The notes beneath the pieces are model-generated. The model did no database searches and had not been told where the DNA came from. It saw nothing but the letters and a program-made list of their open reading frames with translations. Both the position numbers and the translations under genes were made by a program. From Pusillimonas sp. TS35 (GTDB lineage: Bacteria > Pseudomonadota > Gammaproteobacteria > Burkholderiales > Burkholderiaceae_B), in the NCBI RefSeq assembly GCF_009857885.1, contig NZ_WWER01000005.1, positions 1 through 64,000 of the forward strand: a stretch of 64,000 bases of DNA, given 5' to 3'. Below, piece by piece: positions 47,954-56,777 of this stretch. Numbering within the stretch: the first letter of the stretch is position 1; each line of letters begins with the position of its first letter.

Positions 47954-49372
47954 TTAGCCGGTGCGCATGATCTCGAGTACCTCGTTGGGGTGCTTGGGGA
48001 TGGCTGGGCCGAGTACACAGGCACTGCTGTCGGTGACCAGCACGACATCCTCCAGCCGGATGCCGCCCAATCCCACAAAGGATTGCAGGCGCTGATAGTC
48101 GATGAGCTGGCTGTGGCGCTGTTCGGCCTGCCACTGCCGGATCAGGTGCTCGGGGAAATACACCCCCGGCTCGACGGTGACCACCATATTGCGCTGCAAG
48201 GGCTTGCCCAGCCGCAGACGGGTAGCGCCGGGCTGTTGGCTCCGTATATGTCGAGCGTCGTAGCCCACGCGGTCTTCGCCCAGAGATTCCATGTCGTGCA
48301 CGTCCAGGCCGAGCTGATGCCCCACGCCATGCGGAAAGCAGATTGCATACGCGCCGGTCTCGACGATCTCGTCGGCATTGCCGCGGAAAATGCCGAGGCT
48401 GGCCAGGCCGGTGGCGATGCGGTGTGCCGCAAGGCGGTGGATGTTTGCATAGACCACGCCGGGTGCCATGGCTTGTATGCAGGCTGCCTGGGCATCCAGG
48501 ACGATGTCGTAGAGCTCCCGCTGGCGCGTGTCGAAGCGGCCGCTTGCTGGAAAGCAGCGCGTGACGTCGCTGGCATAACCCATTGCTGTAGCGGCGCCGG
48601 CATCATTGAGCACAATGTCGCCGGCTTTGAGCTGGCCGCCGTAATCGTTGTTGTGCAGAATGTCGCCCCGCCGCGTGGTGATGCATGCGTAGGCTTCGTG
48701 CATGCCCGCCCGGCACAGGACGCGCCGCATCTCGGCAACCAGATCGGCTTCGCGTATGCCTGGCCGGGCAGCCTGCATTGCAGCAATGTGCATTTTGCGG
48801 GCGACAGAGAGGGCGTCGCAAATCTGGTTGATCTCGGAATCTTCTTTAATTTCGCGCAGGGCCACCACAGCCTGAATAAGCGGTTCGGAGGCATGATGGG
48901 CGATCTGGTGTGCCGGCAGATCCAGAAGCCCGGCAAGCAGCAGCGCGGTATGCGCCCGGCAGGGCGGCACGAAATGGACGGTATGGCCTTGCGTTTGCCG
49001 GGACGCAAGGTAGTCAGCCAGCGTGCTGAAGGCGCGCACACCCTCGCAGCCCGCTTGTTGCGCCAGCTCGGCAATGGGCGGCGCCTCGCCGTGCCAGAGC
49101 TTTTGCTCGGGTGTGTCGTCTTCGCCGAACAGGAGGGTATGGCCGGTTTCGGTGTCGATGACGGCAGCCAGGCCTGCGCCCGCAGGGCGATTGATGCCTA
49201 TGAAATACAGGCAGGTGGAGTCTTGACGGAAGGGATAGGGGTTGGCTGTGAAATTCATGGGCGAATCGGCGTGCCCAGGCAAGAGAATCAAGCCTGTGCG
49301 CACGCGTTCGCACAGGGCGCACCGGCGGGCGCTGTAGACATGCGGTGCGAACATGCGCAGCGCCGCATTCAT
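47954..49372 (-). CDS. M24-family metallopeptidase (Xaa-Pro aminopeptidase-like)
   Basis: This 472-aa protein starts at ATG 49372, overlapping the hyuB stop as ATGA. The C-terminal pita-bread domain keeps all five metal ligands: the two aspartates in LNDAGAATAMGYASDVTRCF, the histidine in FPHGVGHQLGLDVHD, and the glutamates in VTVEPGVYFPE and GIRLEDVVLV. The N-terminal domain is the aminopeptidase P-type (PYPFRQDSTCLYFIGI). In a hydantoinase operon it may hydrolyse a dipeptide-like product or an N-carbamoyl/imide bond. The substrate is not certain. Confidence 0.9.
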   Translation of the reverse strand: MNAALRMFAPHVYSARRCALCERVRTGLILLPGHADSPMNFTANPYPFRQDSTCLYFIGINRPAGAGLAAVIDTETGHTLLFGEDDTPEQKLWHGEAPPIAELAQQAGCEGVRAFSTLADYLASRQTQGHTVHFVPPCRAHTALLLAGLLDLPAHQIAHHASEPLIQAVVALREIKEDSEINQICDALSVARKMHIAAMQAARPGIREADLVAEMRRVLCRAGMHEAYACITTRRGDILHNNDYGGQLKAGDIVLNDAGAATAMGYASDVTRCFPASGRFDTRQRELYDIVLDAQAACIQAMAPGVVYANIHRLAAHRIATGLASLGIFRGNADEIVETGAYAICFPHGVGHQLGLDVHDMESLGEDRVGYDARHIRSQQPGATRLRLGKPLQRNMVVTVEPGVYFPEHLIRQWQAEQRHSQLIDYQRLQSFVGLGGIRLEDVVLVTDSSACVLGPAIPKHPNEVLEIMRTG

Positions 49373-51123
49373 GACGTGGCACCGGCTGCAGGGTTGGCAC
49401 CACTGCGCGCACCTCTCGGCACAGTGCACAGTGTGGCGCCCGAGCCCTCGCTCGACGTATCGTCGATAACTGTGCAGCCATATATATCGGATGCCTCGGC
49501 GGCGCTGATATAGCCATTGCGCACGTCGCTGCGTACAGCATCAGGGGTGCGCAGTGCAGGGTCGCCATATCCGCCGCCGGTGCCCGTGCGCACGCGCACG
49601 ACGTCGCCTGGCGCAAGGCGCAGGCCGCTGGCCATGGCATGTCGTTCATGCCTTCCGTCGGCGCGCAGGATTTCGACATAGTTCAGCGTGCCGTCCGCAC
49701 CGCCGTTCAACCCCCAAGGAGGAATGCGCGCGCGGGTGTAGCCGCAAGTGAGAAAGGCATCGGTGGCGCGGATGCGATAGTCGACGCGGATGCCGCGCCC
49801 GCCCCGGAACTGGCCATGCCCGCCTGCTTCGTCGTTCAGCGCCATGCTGTCAACATCGATGCCATAGCGCGTTTCGCTGATCTCGGCGGGGCAGTTGAAG
49901 GTTTCACCGTGCATGGATGAGAACACTGCGCTATTGCCGTCATAGCCTTGGCCCGCGCCCCAGCCGCCGATCTCGGGCTCGATCAGCATGAAGCCTCGCC
50001 CAGTGTCTGGATGCGTGCCCCCGATGACCGTTGCGCAGATCGATGAAAAATTGCCGGCCGGCAGGCGGTTGGGCATGTGCGGCGCGATGCATTGCAAAAT
50101 GAGGTCATGCACGCGTACCAGGTTCTCGAAGTAGAAGCCCTGCGCGGCGGGTGCCAGAGGGTCGAAAACAGAACCTGGACGCGTCAGTACGGTGAGAGGC
50201 CGAAAGGTGCCCGCGTTGGCGCTGCGCTGCACGTCAGTCATGGATTTGAAGGCCATCTGTGCGGCCACTTCTGTGCCATCGCGGCTGAGGTTGTGCGGGC
50301 CCGGGCTTTGGTCGGGGTTGTCGCGCAAGTCGATGGTGACCCCGTTCGTGCCAATGTGTACGGTAACGTTGAAGATGCGGCCATCGTCTTGCGCCGCGGC
50401 AAGGCTGAAGCTGCCCATGGGTAGTGCCCGCAGCGCATGCCGCGACTTGGCTTCGCCCAGCTCCATGAAATCATTGACCGCCTGCAAAAAGGTGGCGCGG
50501 CCGAACTTGGCGCATAGCCCTTCGATGCGCTGGGCGCCTTCGCGCACTGCGGCGACGCCTGCCCAGAGGTCTCCGGCCATGAAATCGGGCATGCGTGTGT
50601 TGAGCCCCAGTATCCGCATGACCGGCTCCAGAGGCTCGCCGCGTGCGATCAACTTGACGGGCGGCAGCCGCAGCCCCTCTTGGTAGATGCTGGAGGCGTC
50701 GGTGGACATAGAGCCCGGTGTCCCGCCGCTGACGTCGTTCCAGTGCGCGATGTTGGCTGTCCAGGCGGTCAGCTCGTCGTCAACGAATACTGGCATGGCC
50801 AATACGATGTCGTTCAGGTGCGTGACGCCGCCGTGGTAAGGGTCGTTGACGATGAAGATATCGCCGGGCTCGAGATCTCCGGGCTGCGGATACTGGCGCA
50901 GCAGTTGCCGAATGCTTTTGTCGAGCACGCCGACAAAGGCCGGCATGCCGGCCCCTGAGCTTGCCAGGTTGCCGTACGCATCGGTGATGCCGGTGCCCAT
51001 GTCCAGCACCTCATAGATGATGGGGCTCATGGCAGTGTCGCGCATGGCGGCGAACATTTCGTTGGCGATGGCCTGCAGGGCGTTTTGGATGATATCGAGC
51101 GTGAAAATGTCTGGCTTGCTCAT
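49369..51123 (-). CDS. hyuB: N-methylhydantoinase B / 5-oxoprolinase beta-type subunit
   Basis: This 584-aa protein starts MSKPDIFTLDIIQNAL at ATG 51123, overlapping hyuA as ATGA with AGGAG just before. Family landmarks: MRDTAMSPIIYEVLDMG, DIFIVNDPYHGGVTHLNDI with metal-binding His/Asp, ANIAHWNDVSGG and GQFRGGRGIRVDYRI. With HyuA it forms the ATP-dependent amidohydrolase that opens a lactam or hydantoin ring. Acetone and acetophenone carboxylases also use such subunits, so the substrate class stays open. Confidence 0.92.
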   Translation of the reverse strand: MSKPDIFTLDIIQNALQAIANEMFAAMRDTAMSPIIYEVLDMGTGITDAYGNLASSGAGMPAFVGVLDKSIRQLLRQYPQPGDLEPGDIFIVNDPYHGGVTHLNDIVLAMPVFVDDELTAWTANIAHWNDVSGGTPGSMSTDASSIYQEGLRLPPVKLIARGEPLEPVMRILGLNTRMPDFMAGDLWAGVAAVREGAQRIEGLCAKFGRATFLQAVNDFMELGEAKSRHALRALPMGSFSLAAAQDDGRIFNVTVHIGTNGVTIDLRDNPDQSPGPHNLSRDGTEVAAQMAFKSMTDVQRSANAGTFRPLTVLTRPGSVFDPLAPAAQGFYFENLVRVHDLILQCIAPHMPNRLPAGNFSSICATVIGGTHPDTGRGFMLIEPEIGGWGAGQGYDGNSAVFSSMHGETFNCPAEISETRYGIDVDSMALNDEAGGHGQFRGGRGIRVDYRIRATDAFLTCGYTRARIPPWGLNGGADGTLNYVEILRADGRHERHAMASGLRLAPGDVVRVRTGTGGGYGDPALRTPDAVRSDVRNGYISAAEASDIYGCTVIDDTSSEGSGATLCTVPRGARSGANPAAGATS

Positions 51124-53216
51124 GCCTGCTCCTTGCCGGCCGGGGAAATGCGCACATTGCCGTAGTGGTCTATGTGTACGTGGTTGCCTGGGTGAACGAC
51201 GATGGTGGTGCCCGCGTCTTCGATGATGGCTGGGCCTATCAGGCACATATCGGGTTCGAGGAGCGCCAGGTTGTAGACCATGGCGGGGTGTATGCCCTGC
51301 AGGTCGTAGTCCACATCGCGCTGGCCTTTCAAGGCGACCTGCACGGGGGCGCCCGTGCGCGGCAACTCGGCCACCTCGAGCTTGCCGATGTCGGCGTTGG
51401 CAACAACATGGAAACCGACGACCTCTGTGGGTGCGGGCAGGCGGTAGGTGTAGCGGCTCGCGTAGGCATCGCGGAAGCGTTCATCGATGGCGGGCCAGTG
51501 CGTATACACGTCTTCGCCGGGAAGCAGCGGCACTTCGACGGCGTGCTCCTGGTTTTGGTAGCGGATGCGCGCAAAGGTTTGGATGCGGACTTGGTCGGCG
51601 GAGATGCCTTCCTGGCCATATTGGGCGATGGCGCGGCTGATAATGTCTGCGGCCAATGCCTGAGCCCGGCGGCCACCGGTGCTGTCGTGCATTTCGCAAA
51701 GCTGGTTTGCGAAGAAGTCGCGGCGCAGCCCCGACATGGACATACCCCAGGCCGAGAATACCGGTGCGGCCCGCGGGATGATGATCTTGCGCATGCCGAG
51801 TTCCTGGGCCAGGGCCACCGCGTGCATGGCGCCACCGCCGCCGAAGGCCACCAGGGCGAAGTCGCGTGGATCGTGGCCGCAGCTCAGCGACACCAGCTTG
51901 AGCGCATTGACCATGTTGTCGTTGGCAATGCGGATGATGCCGCGTGCGACTTCCTGCGGCGGGAGCTGCAGACGGGCAGACAAGGGGGCGAGCGCGGCAT
52001 CGACGGCGTCGGTGTCGGCGTTGATTTCGCCACCGCAAAAATAGTGTTTGTTGATGCGGCCCAGCACCAGGTTGGCATCTGTGGTTGTCATGTTGACGCC
52101 ACCTCGCCCATATGCGGCGGGCCCCGGCACAGCGCCAGCGGACTGCGGCCCCACGTGCATCTTCCCGTAGTCGTCGATCCAGGCGATGGAGCCGCCGCCA
52201 TTGCCGATCTCGACGATGTCGACCACCGGCACCATGACGGGGTAGCCCGCATTGGCGTGGTCGCGCTCGATCCAGTAGTCTGTCTTGATTGACACCTGGC
52301 CGCCACGGATCAGGGAGCATTTGGCTGTCGTGCCGCCGATGTCCAGCGCGAGTATGTCTGGTTCGCCGATCAGGCGGCCCAGTTCGGCTGCCCCCCAGAA
52401 GCCGCTCGCAGGGCCCGACTCGACCATGGCGATCGGGGTTTGCCGCGCATGGGCAACGGTATCGACGCCGCAGTTCGACTGCATGACATACAGCGGCGCG
52501 CGGTAGCCGCGTTGGCGCAAGCCTTGATCAAGCGCGCCCAGATAGTGCGCGGCGATGGGCTGGACATAGGCGCAAAGCACGGCGGTGCTGGTGCGTTCGT
52601 ACTCGCGCCACTCGCGGGTGATGTGATGCGACGCCGCCACCGACACGCCGGGCCACAGTTTATGTATGGCTTTTTCCACGGCTTCTTCGTGTGCGGGGTT
52701 GGCGTAGGCATGTATCAGGCAGATGGCAATGGCTTGCACCTCCGCTTGGCGGAAGTCGTCCAGAATGCCGGGCAGCGTTGACAGGTCAAGCGGTTGGCGT
52801 TCCGTGCCATCGTGGTTCAGGCGCCCGGGCAGTTCGCGGCGCAGGTGCCGGGGCACGAAGGGCGCAGGTTTGCGCCATGCCAGGTTGAAGAAATCGGGGC
52901 GATTGGCACGTGCGATTTCCAGCACGTCGCGAAAGCCCTGTGTGGTGATCAGACCAGTGCGCACGCCGCGCCGTTCTGTCAGGGCGTTGATAATGACGGT
53001 GGAGCCGTGTGCAAGGAACCCAACTTCGTCCAGGGTGACATCCGCTTTGCTCAAGACATTGAGTACGCCCTGGGCGTAGTCGGGCGGGGTGGTGTCTACT
53101 TTGGCGGTGCGCACCGACTGGCGGCCCGTGGCCATGTCTGTTTCGAAGTACACCAGGTCGGTGAACGTGCCGCCCACATCGGTGGCAACGCGCACAGTAT
53201 GGTTGCGGCGGTTCAT
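51120..53216 (-). CDS. hyuA: N-methylhydantoinase A / 5-oxoprolinase alpha-type subunit
   Basis: This 698-aa ASKHA-fold protein starts VRVATDVGGTFTDLVYF (phosphate 1 motif). It has GFLAHGSTVIINAL, the second phosphate motif ILALDIGGTTAKCSLI (about residue 288) and LVAFGGGGAMHAVALA (about 460). It activates the ring carbonyl by ATP-dependent phosphorylation for HyuB. A conserved GDPRDFALVAFGG-like segment and PRAAPVFSAWGM are present. It lies 2 bases after the GAF gene. Confidence 0.93.
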   Translation of the reverse strand: MNRRNHTVRVATDVGGTFTDLVYFETDMATGRQSVRTAKVDTTPPDYAQGVLNVLSKADVTLDEVGFLAHGSTVIINALTERRGVRTGLITTQGFRDVLEIARANRPDFFNLAWRKPAPFVPRHLRRELPGRLNHDGTERQPLDLSTLPGILDDFRQAEVQAIAICLIHAYANPAHEEAVEKAIHKLWPGVSVAASHHITREWREYERTSTAVLCAYVQPIAAHYLGALDQGLRQRGYRAPLYVMQSNCGVDTVAHARQTPIAMVESGPASGFWGAAELGRLIGEPDILALDIGGTTAKCSLIRGGQVSIKTDYWIERDHANAGYPVMVPVVDIVEIGNGGGSIAWIDDYGKMHVGPQSAGAVPGPAAYGRGGVNMTTTDANLVLGRINKHYFCGGEINADTDAVDAALAPLSARLQLPPQEVARGIIRIANDNMVNALKLVSLSCGHDPRDFALVAFGGGGAMHAVALAQELGMRKIIIPRAAPVFSAWGMSMSGLRRDFFANQLCEMHDSTGGRRAQALAADIISRAIAQYGQEGISADQVRIQTFARIRYQNQEHAVEVPLLPGEDVYTHWPAIDERFRDAYASRYTYRLPAPTEVVGFHVVANADIGKLEVAELPRTGAPVQVALKGQRDVDYDLQGIHPAMVYNLALLEPDMCLIGPAIIEDAGTTIVVHPGNHVHIDHYGNVRISPAGKEQA

Positions 53217-53218
53217 GG

Positions 53219-53773
53219 CTAAGCCCCTTGCCGCACCAGTACGGGATAGCGAGCCATCAACATGGGCGCCAGCGCGAGCGTGCTCAGTGCCTGGGCGCCG
53301 ACGATGCGCGCTTGGGCGAACCAGTGCTGTTCATGCAAGAGGTTGATGGTGCCCAGCAGCGTGCCAGCCAGGGATACCGGTATGCTCAAAGCCGCGCCGC
53401 AGCCCAGCGCGAAGATCACCTCGTGATCGGATATGTTTTTCTTGAGGGCTGGCTTGTCAGGGCAATGAAAATAATGGTGTTGGCCAAAGATGCTGGCATG
53501 CCAGGCGGAATCCGTGGCTGCCAGCTCGGCGTCTAGCGGATAGCTTTCGGGCGCGCTGCTCCAGATGCGGCGCAGGGTGCGGTTTTCTTCGTTGCTGACG
53601 ACAAGGACAGTCAGGACGCGATACCCGATTTCTGTGTGATAAGCCGCGGCTATTGAGGATATCATGTGTGATATTTGTGTGGATGGACCTCTATGCCACC
53701 GATTTGAATCAGACAACGCAAGAAGCGCGGTTTTAAATGTTTGTTCTGGGTGATTATCTGCAAATTGCTCCAA
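53219..53773 (-). CDS. GAF-domain protein, TTG start, first gene of the hyu operon
   Basis: This 184-aa protein starts at TTG 53773-53771 with a perfect AGGAGG five bases upstream, so the rare start codon is well supported. The fold is a single GAF domain (about residues 25-170), with IGYRVLTVLVVSNEE early and ALSIPVSLAGTLLGTINLLH late. GAF domains bind small molecules, so it may sense the substrate or product. It has no DNA-binding or kinase part, so its effect would be through a partner or as an enzyme activator. Confidence 0.8.
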   Translation of the reverse strand: MEQFADNHPEQTFKTALLALSDSNRWHRGPSTQISHMISSIAAAYHTEIGYRVLTVLVVSNEENRTLRRIWSSAPESYPLDAELAATDSAWHASIFGQHHYFHCPDKPALKKNISDHEVIFALGCGAALSIPVSLAGTLLGTINLLHEQHWFAQARIVGAQALSTLALAPMLMARYPVLVRQGA

Positions 53774-54088
53774 GATGGCCTCCTGGGTTATGAAACTTCC
53801 GATGACGGCATGCCATTTCGGCCTGCCCTGTATATCACAATTGTGATATACAGGGCCGAAAAAAATGGGCTTGATGCCTCATCTTAAAAAACAGTGCGTT
53901 GTTCTTGCCGAGCCTGCCGCTTGCTGTTCGCCTAAGCGATAACCGCACGAAAAAACCTAGGGGTGAATCTTATCCCCGCAGTGAAAAAAACAGCCATGGG
54001 GAATTACCCGAATGGCATGCCCCTGGGGGCGCGGCACGCGAGCTTTGAGCGTAGCGCCCGTCGCTGTTCGCCTATATCGCAACAGCGT
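53774..54088. promoter_or_regulatory. Promoter/operator region of the hyu operon
   Basis: These 315 gene-free bases contain a 32-bp perfect palindrome near the operon start, two copies of GCTGTTCGCCTA (53923-53934 and 54063-54074), and a hairpin CGCTGTT/AACAGCG (54062-54087) directly after the stop of the gene to the right, which probably ends that transcript. No clear sigma-70 pair was identified. Confidence 0.5.
53825..53856. promoter_or_regulatory. 32-bp perfect palindrome, likely operator for the hyu operon
   Basis: Each half reads GCCCTGTATATCACAA and the two halves meet with no spacer at AATT. It lies about 50 bases upstream of the TTG start of the GAF gene. The A-run that follows on the plus strand and the lack of a T-run in the operon direction argue against a terminator. 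Inner TATCACAA/TTGTGATA halves resemble GntR-type or similar dimer sites. Confidence 0.65.
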
Positions 54089-54610
54089 TCAGTCTGAAAC
54101 TGTCAACTGTACTGTTCCGGAGCACAGTGTAAGGCCCAGCTTGAGCGTGCCGTCGTCGCGCACGACCAAATGGCAGCAATCGGCCTCATTGCTGACTGAC
54201 ATGCGTACGCCTGTTTCGCTGCCAGGCGCCGGCGGCCCCGAAAAAGTGATGTGCTCGTGCCAGGTTACCTTTACGGTGGCGGCGTCGGCGCCATGCGTGA
54301 CGACATCGTGGATGTTGACCTCAAGCGAGTAGTCGCTGATGTTATCCCGGTTTGCCATGCTGCCGAAAATGCCACCCATCTGCAAAAGATCCTCTTTTTC
54401 GAGCGTGAGTGTGGTGGTGCCGACGTGCGAGCCATTCTTGGCGATGCGCAGGTCGGCTTGCACCGCTGTGCCGTCGAGCAGGTTGGTTTCCATCCATTCC
54501 GTTATCAGCGCCGGATCGAATGCCCGCATCATGTCCTCGGCTTCGCGGCAGATGCGCTGCAGGTATTTGCGTACGTCGTCGGTGGACAAGCCTTCGGATT
54601 CTGATGTCAT
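54089..54610 (-). CDS. Hypothetical protein, unknown fold
   Basis: This 173-aa soluble protein has an acidic helical N-terminus (DDVRKYLQRICREAEDMM, then PALITEWMETN) and a beta-rich remainder (AVQADLRIAKNG, TTTLTLEKEDLL, DYSLEVNIHDVV, ATVKVTWHEHITF, LKLGLTLCSGTVQL). The helix-then-sheet plan would fit a small alpha+beta barrel such as the NTF2-like type, but no signature is clear. It is transcribed alone, with a hairpin after its stop and its own ribosome site. It lies between the hyu operon and the polysaccharide cluster; membership in either is unproven. Confidence 0.6.
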   Translation of the reverse strand: MTSESEGLSTDDVRKYLQRICREAEDMMRAFDPALITEWMETNLLDGTAVQADLRIAKNGSHVGTTTLTLEKEDLLQMGGIFGSMANRDNISDYSLEVNIHDVVTHGADAATVKVTWHEHITFSGPPAPGSETGVRMSVSNEADCCHLVVRDDGTLKLGLTLCSGTVQLTVSD

Positions 54611-54707
54611 GGTGACCTCCTTGCCGTGTGGAACCGCAACCCGGATCCTTGTCCTTGTTGCAGCAAGGGGCGTGCCGCATGGCGTCTGCGGGCATACGCC
54701 CTGGGGA

Positions 54708-56777
54708 CTACCCGATCACGGCGGACGAATGTGGCCGCGGGGCGCCTTGGCTCATATGCATCCAATCGACCATCCCCGCGTCAGGTGTATAGCCGTCCAC
54801 CAGTTGCAGGAATAATTGGCGTACGGCGAGGCAGTCCCCCGCCTGGATGCTGAGATCGAGCTGGCGTAGGGCTTCGCACAGTGCCTCCCACGAAAGGTGT
54901 GATTCATTGGCTCGCATGATCATGGGATGCTCGGTGGGGGTGACGTTCTCGCCGATCAATAATTCCTCGTATAGTTTTTCTCCCGGACGCAGGCCGACGA
55001 ACATGATGGGTATATCGCCGTGTGGGTTCTGGGGGCTGCGGACGGTAAGGCCCGAGAGCCTGATCATGTTCACCGCCAGGTCCACGATCCGGACCGGGTC
55101 GCCCATGTCCAGCACGAAGACATCCCCGCCTGTGCCCATGGCGCCAGCCTGGATCACCAATTGGGAGGCTTCGGGAATGGTCATGAAGTAGCGCGTCATT
55201 TCAGGGTGGGTAACCGTGACCGGCCCACCGCTGCGGATCTGCTCTCGGAACAATGGGATGACGGAGCCGGATGAGCCGAGTACGTTGCCGAAGCGCACCA
55301 TCGTGAAGCAGGTGCGGTTCTTTACGGCGTTGGTGCCTGGAGCGTCATACAGATGCGGCGCCGTTTCGGCGGCGAGCGCCTGGAGTACCAGTTCGGCCAT
55401 GCGCTTCGAGCTGCCCATGGTGCTGGTAGGGCGAACCGCCTTGTCGGTGGAAATCAGCACAAAGTGGCGTACGCCGGACCGCAATGCGGCTTGGGCGGCG
55501 TAGAGCGTGCCGAACACGTTGTTGCGGATGCCTTCTGTCATGTTCTGCTCGACCATGGGCACATGTTTATATGCCGCAGCGTGGTATACCGTATGGACCT
55601 GCCATACGGACATCACATCAAACAGTCGGGCCTCGTCGCGCACCGAAGCGAGGATGGCGACAATCTCGATGTCCAGTTTTTGCTGCATGATGCGGGCGTC
55701 CAGTTCTTTCTGGATGCTGTACAGGTTGAATTCGGCATGCTCGTACAGAATCAGCACCCGAGGCCTGCAGCCCAGGATCTGCCGGCAGAGCTCAGCGCCG
55801 ATTGAGCCGCCTGCACCTGTGACGAGCACGGTCCGGTCACGAATGCAGCGCTCGAAGAGCTCAGGGCGCGGCTGCACCGGATCGCGTCCCAGCAGATCGG
55901 AGATATCCACCTCCCGAAGCTCGTCGACTTTGACACGTCCGTTGGCTACGTCCAGCAAGCCCGGGATGGTGCGCACGCTGATGCCCAACGGCGTTAACTG
56001 GCTGGCGATCTCGGCGCGACGAAAGCGCGATGCCGAGGGGATGGCCAGTAGCACCTCATCAAGTGCTTTGTTCAGGAATAGTGTTGGAATTTCTTCGGGG
56101 CCATATACCGGTACCCCGGCGATGACACGTCCTGTCAGATCGGGGTTGTCGTCGATGAAGCAGACGGGGTGTCGATCGCCGCCCTGGCGCAGGGCCCCCA
56201 GCAGTTGATTGCCCGCCGCGCCCGCGCCGTAGATCGCAACGCGCAGGCGTTGTGGGCGACGGGGCAACAGCACGCTTGCGGTGCGCGCTTCGCTCGGGCG
56301 CGCGCCGTGCTGGAAATACTGGCGCATCAGCAGCCGTGCACCACCTACCAATGGCGTGCACAGCAGCCAATACAGTATGGCAATGGAGCGAGGTGTAATG
56401 ATGGCCGGCGGCTTGAACAGCAACGTGGCGCCGATCAGTGCGGATGCGATGGCGACGGCCCCTGCTGTGAGCAGTATGGTCTCGTGGCCTGCATAGCGAG
56501 TGACGGTACGGTATAAGCCGAAGCGCGCGAGTATGGGCAGTGTGACAGCGGGTGCCATGGCAAAAAGCCAGGCATGCCCGCCCAGGGGTTGTACAAATGA
56601 GGCATCGTCCATGCGCAGGTAGAACGCCAGCCACAATGCCAGCCAGATCAGCATGGCGTCCAATGAGATCAGCAACAGCCGCTTCTGGTTGCGCGGCAGG
56701 GCCAGCAGCCGCTCGCTCAGGGTCGGTGCTTGCGCGGACGAAGCCAGTTGCTTGCGTGTCGTCATGCTAGTGTTCAT
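54708..56777 (-). CDS. FlaA1/WbpM-like nucleotide-sugar 4,6-dehydratase (membrane-bound)
   Basis: This 689-aa protein uses ATG 56777 (MNTSMTTRK). Four N-terminal membrane segments (about residues 30-150) precede a CoA-binding-like Rossmann domain (VAIYGAGAAGNQLL). The SDR dehydratase follows with VTGAGGSIGAELCRQIL (about 325). The active-site stretch STDKAVRPTSTMGSSKR has Met rather than Tyr in the Y-x3-K place, as in WbpM. It converts UDP-GlcNAc-type sugars to 4-keto-6-deoxy forms for surface polysaccharide. It is the last gene of the cluster and overlaps the acyltransferase gene by 11 bases. Confidence 0.9.
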   Translation of the reverse strand: MNTSMTTRKQLASSAQAPTLSERLLALPRNQKRLLLISLDAMLIWLALWLAFYLRMDDASFVQPLGGHAWLFAMAPAVTLPILARFGLYRTVTRYAGHETILLTAGAVAIASALIGATLLFKPPAIITPRSIAILYWLLCTPLVGGARLLMRQYFQHGARPSEARTASVLLPRRPQRLRVAIYGAGAAGNQLLGALRQGGDRHPVCFIDDNPDLTGRVIAGVPVYGPEEIPTLFLNKALDEVLLAIPSASRFRRAEIASQLTPLGISVRTIPGLLDVANGRVKVDELREVDISDLLGRDPVQPRPELFERCIRDRTVLVTGAGGSIGAELCRQILGCRPRVLILYEHAEFNLYSIQKELDARIMQQKLDIEIVAILASVRDEARLFDVMSVWQVHTVYHAAAYKHVPMVEQNMTEGIRNNVFGTLYAAQAALRSGVRHFVLISTDKAVRPTSTMGSSKRMAELVLQALAAETAPHLYDAPGTNAVKNRTCFTMVRFGNVLGSSGSVIPLFREQIRSGGPVTVTHPEMTRYFMTIPEASQLVIQAGAMGTGGDVFVLDMGDPVRIVDLAVNMIRLSGLTVRSPQNPHGDIPIMFVGLRPGEKLYEELLIGENVTPTEHPMIMRANESHLSWEALCEALRQLDLSIQAGDCLAVRQLFLQLVDGYTPDAGMVDWMHMSQGAPRPHSSAVIG

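Noticed and set aside
53825-53856. Terminator upstream of the hyu operon
   Set aside because: No T-run in the relevant direction and spacer-free symmetry; its place just before an operon fits an operator better.
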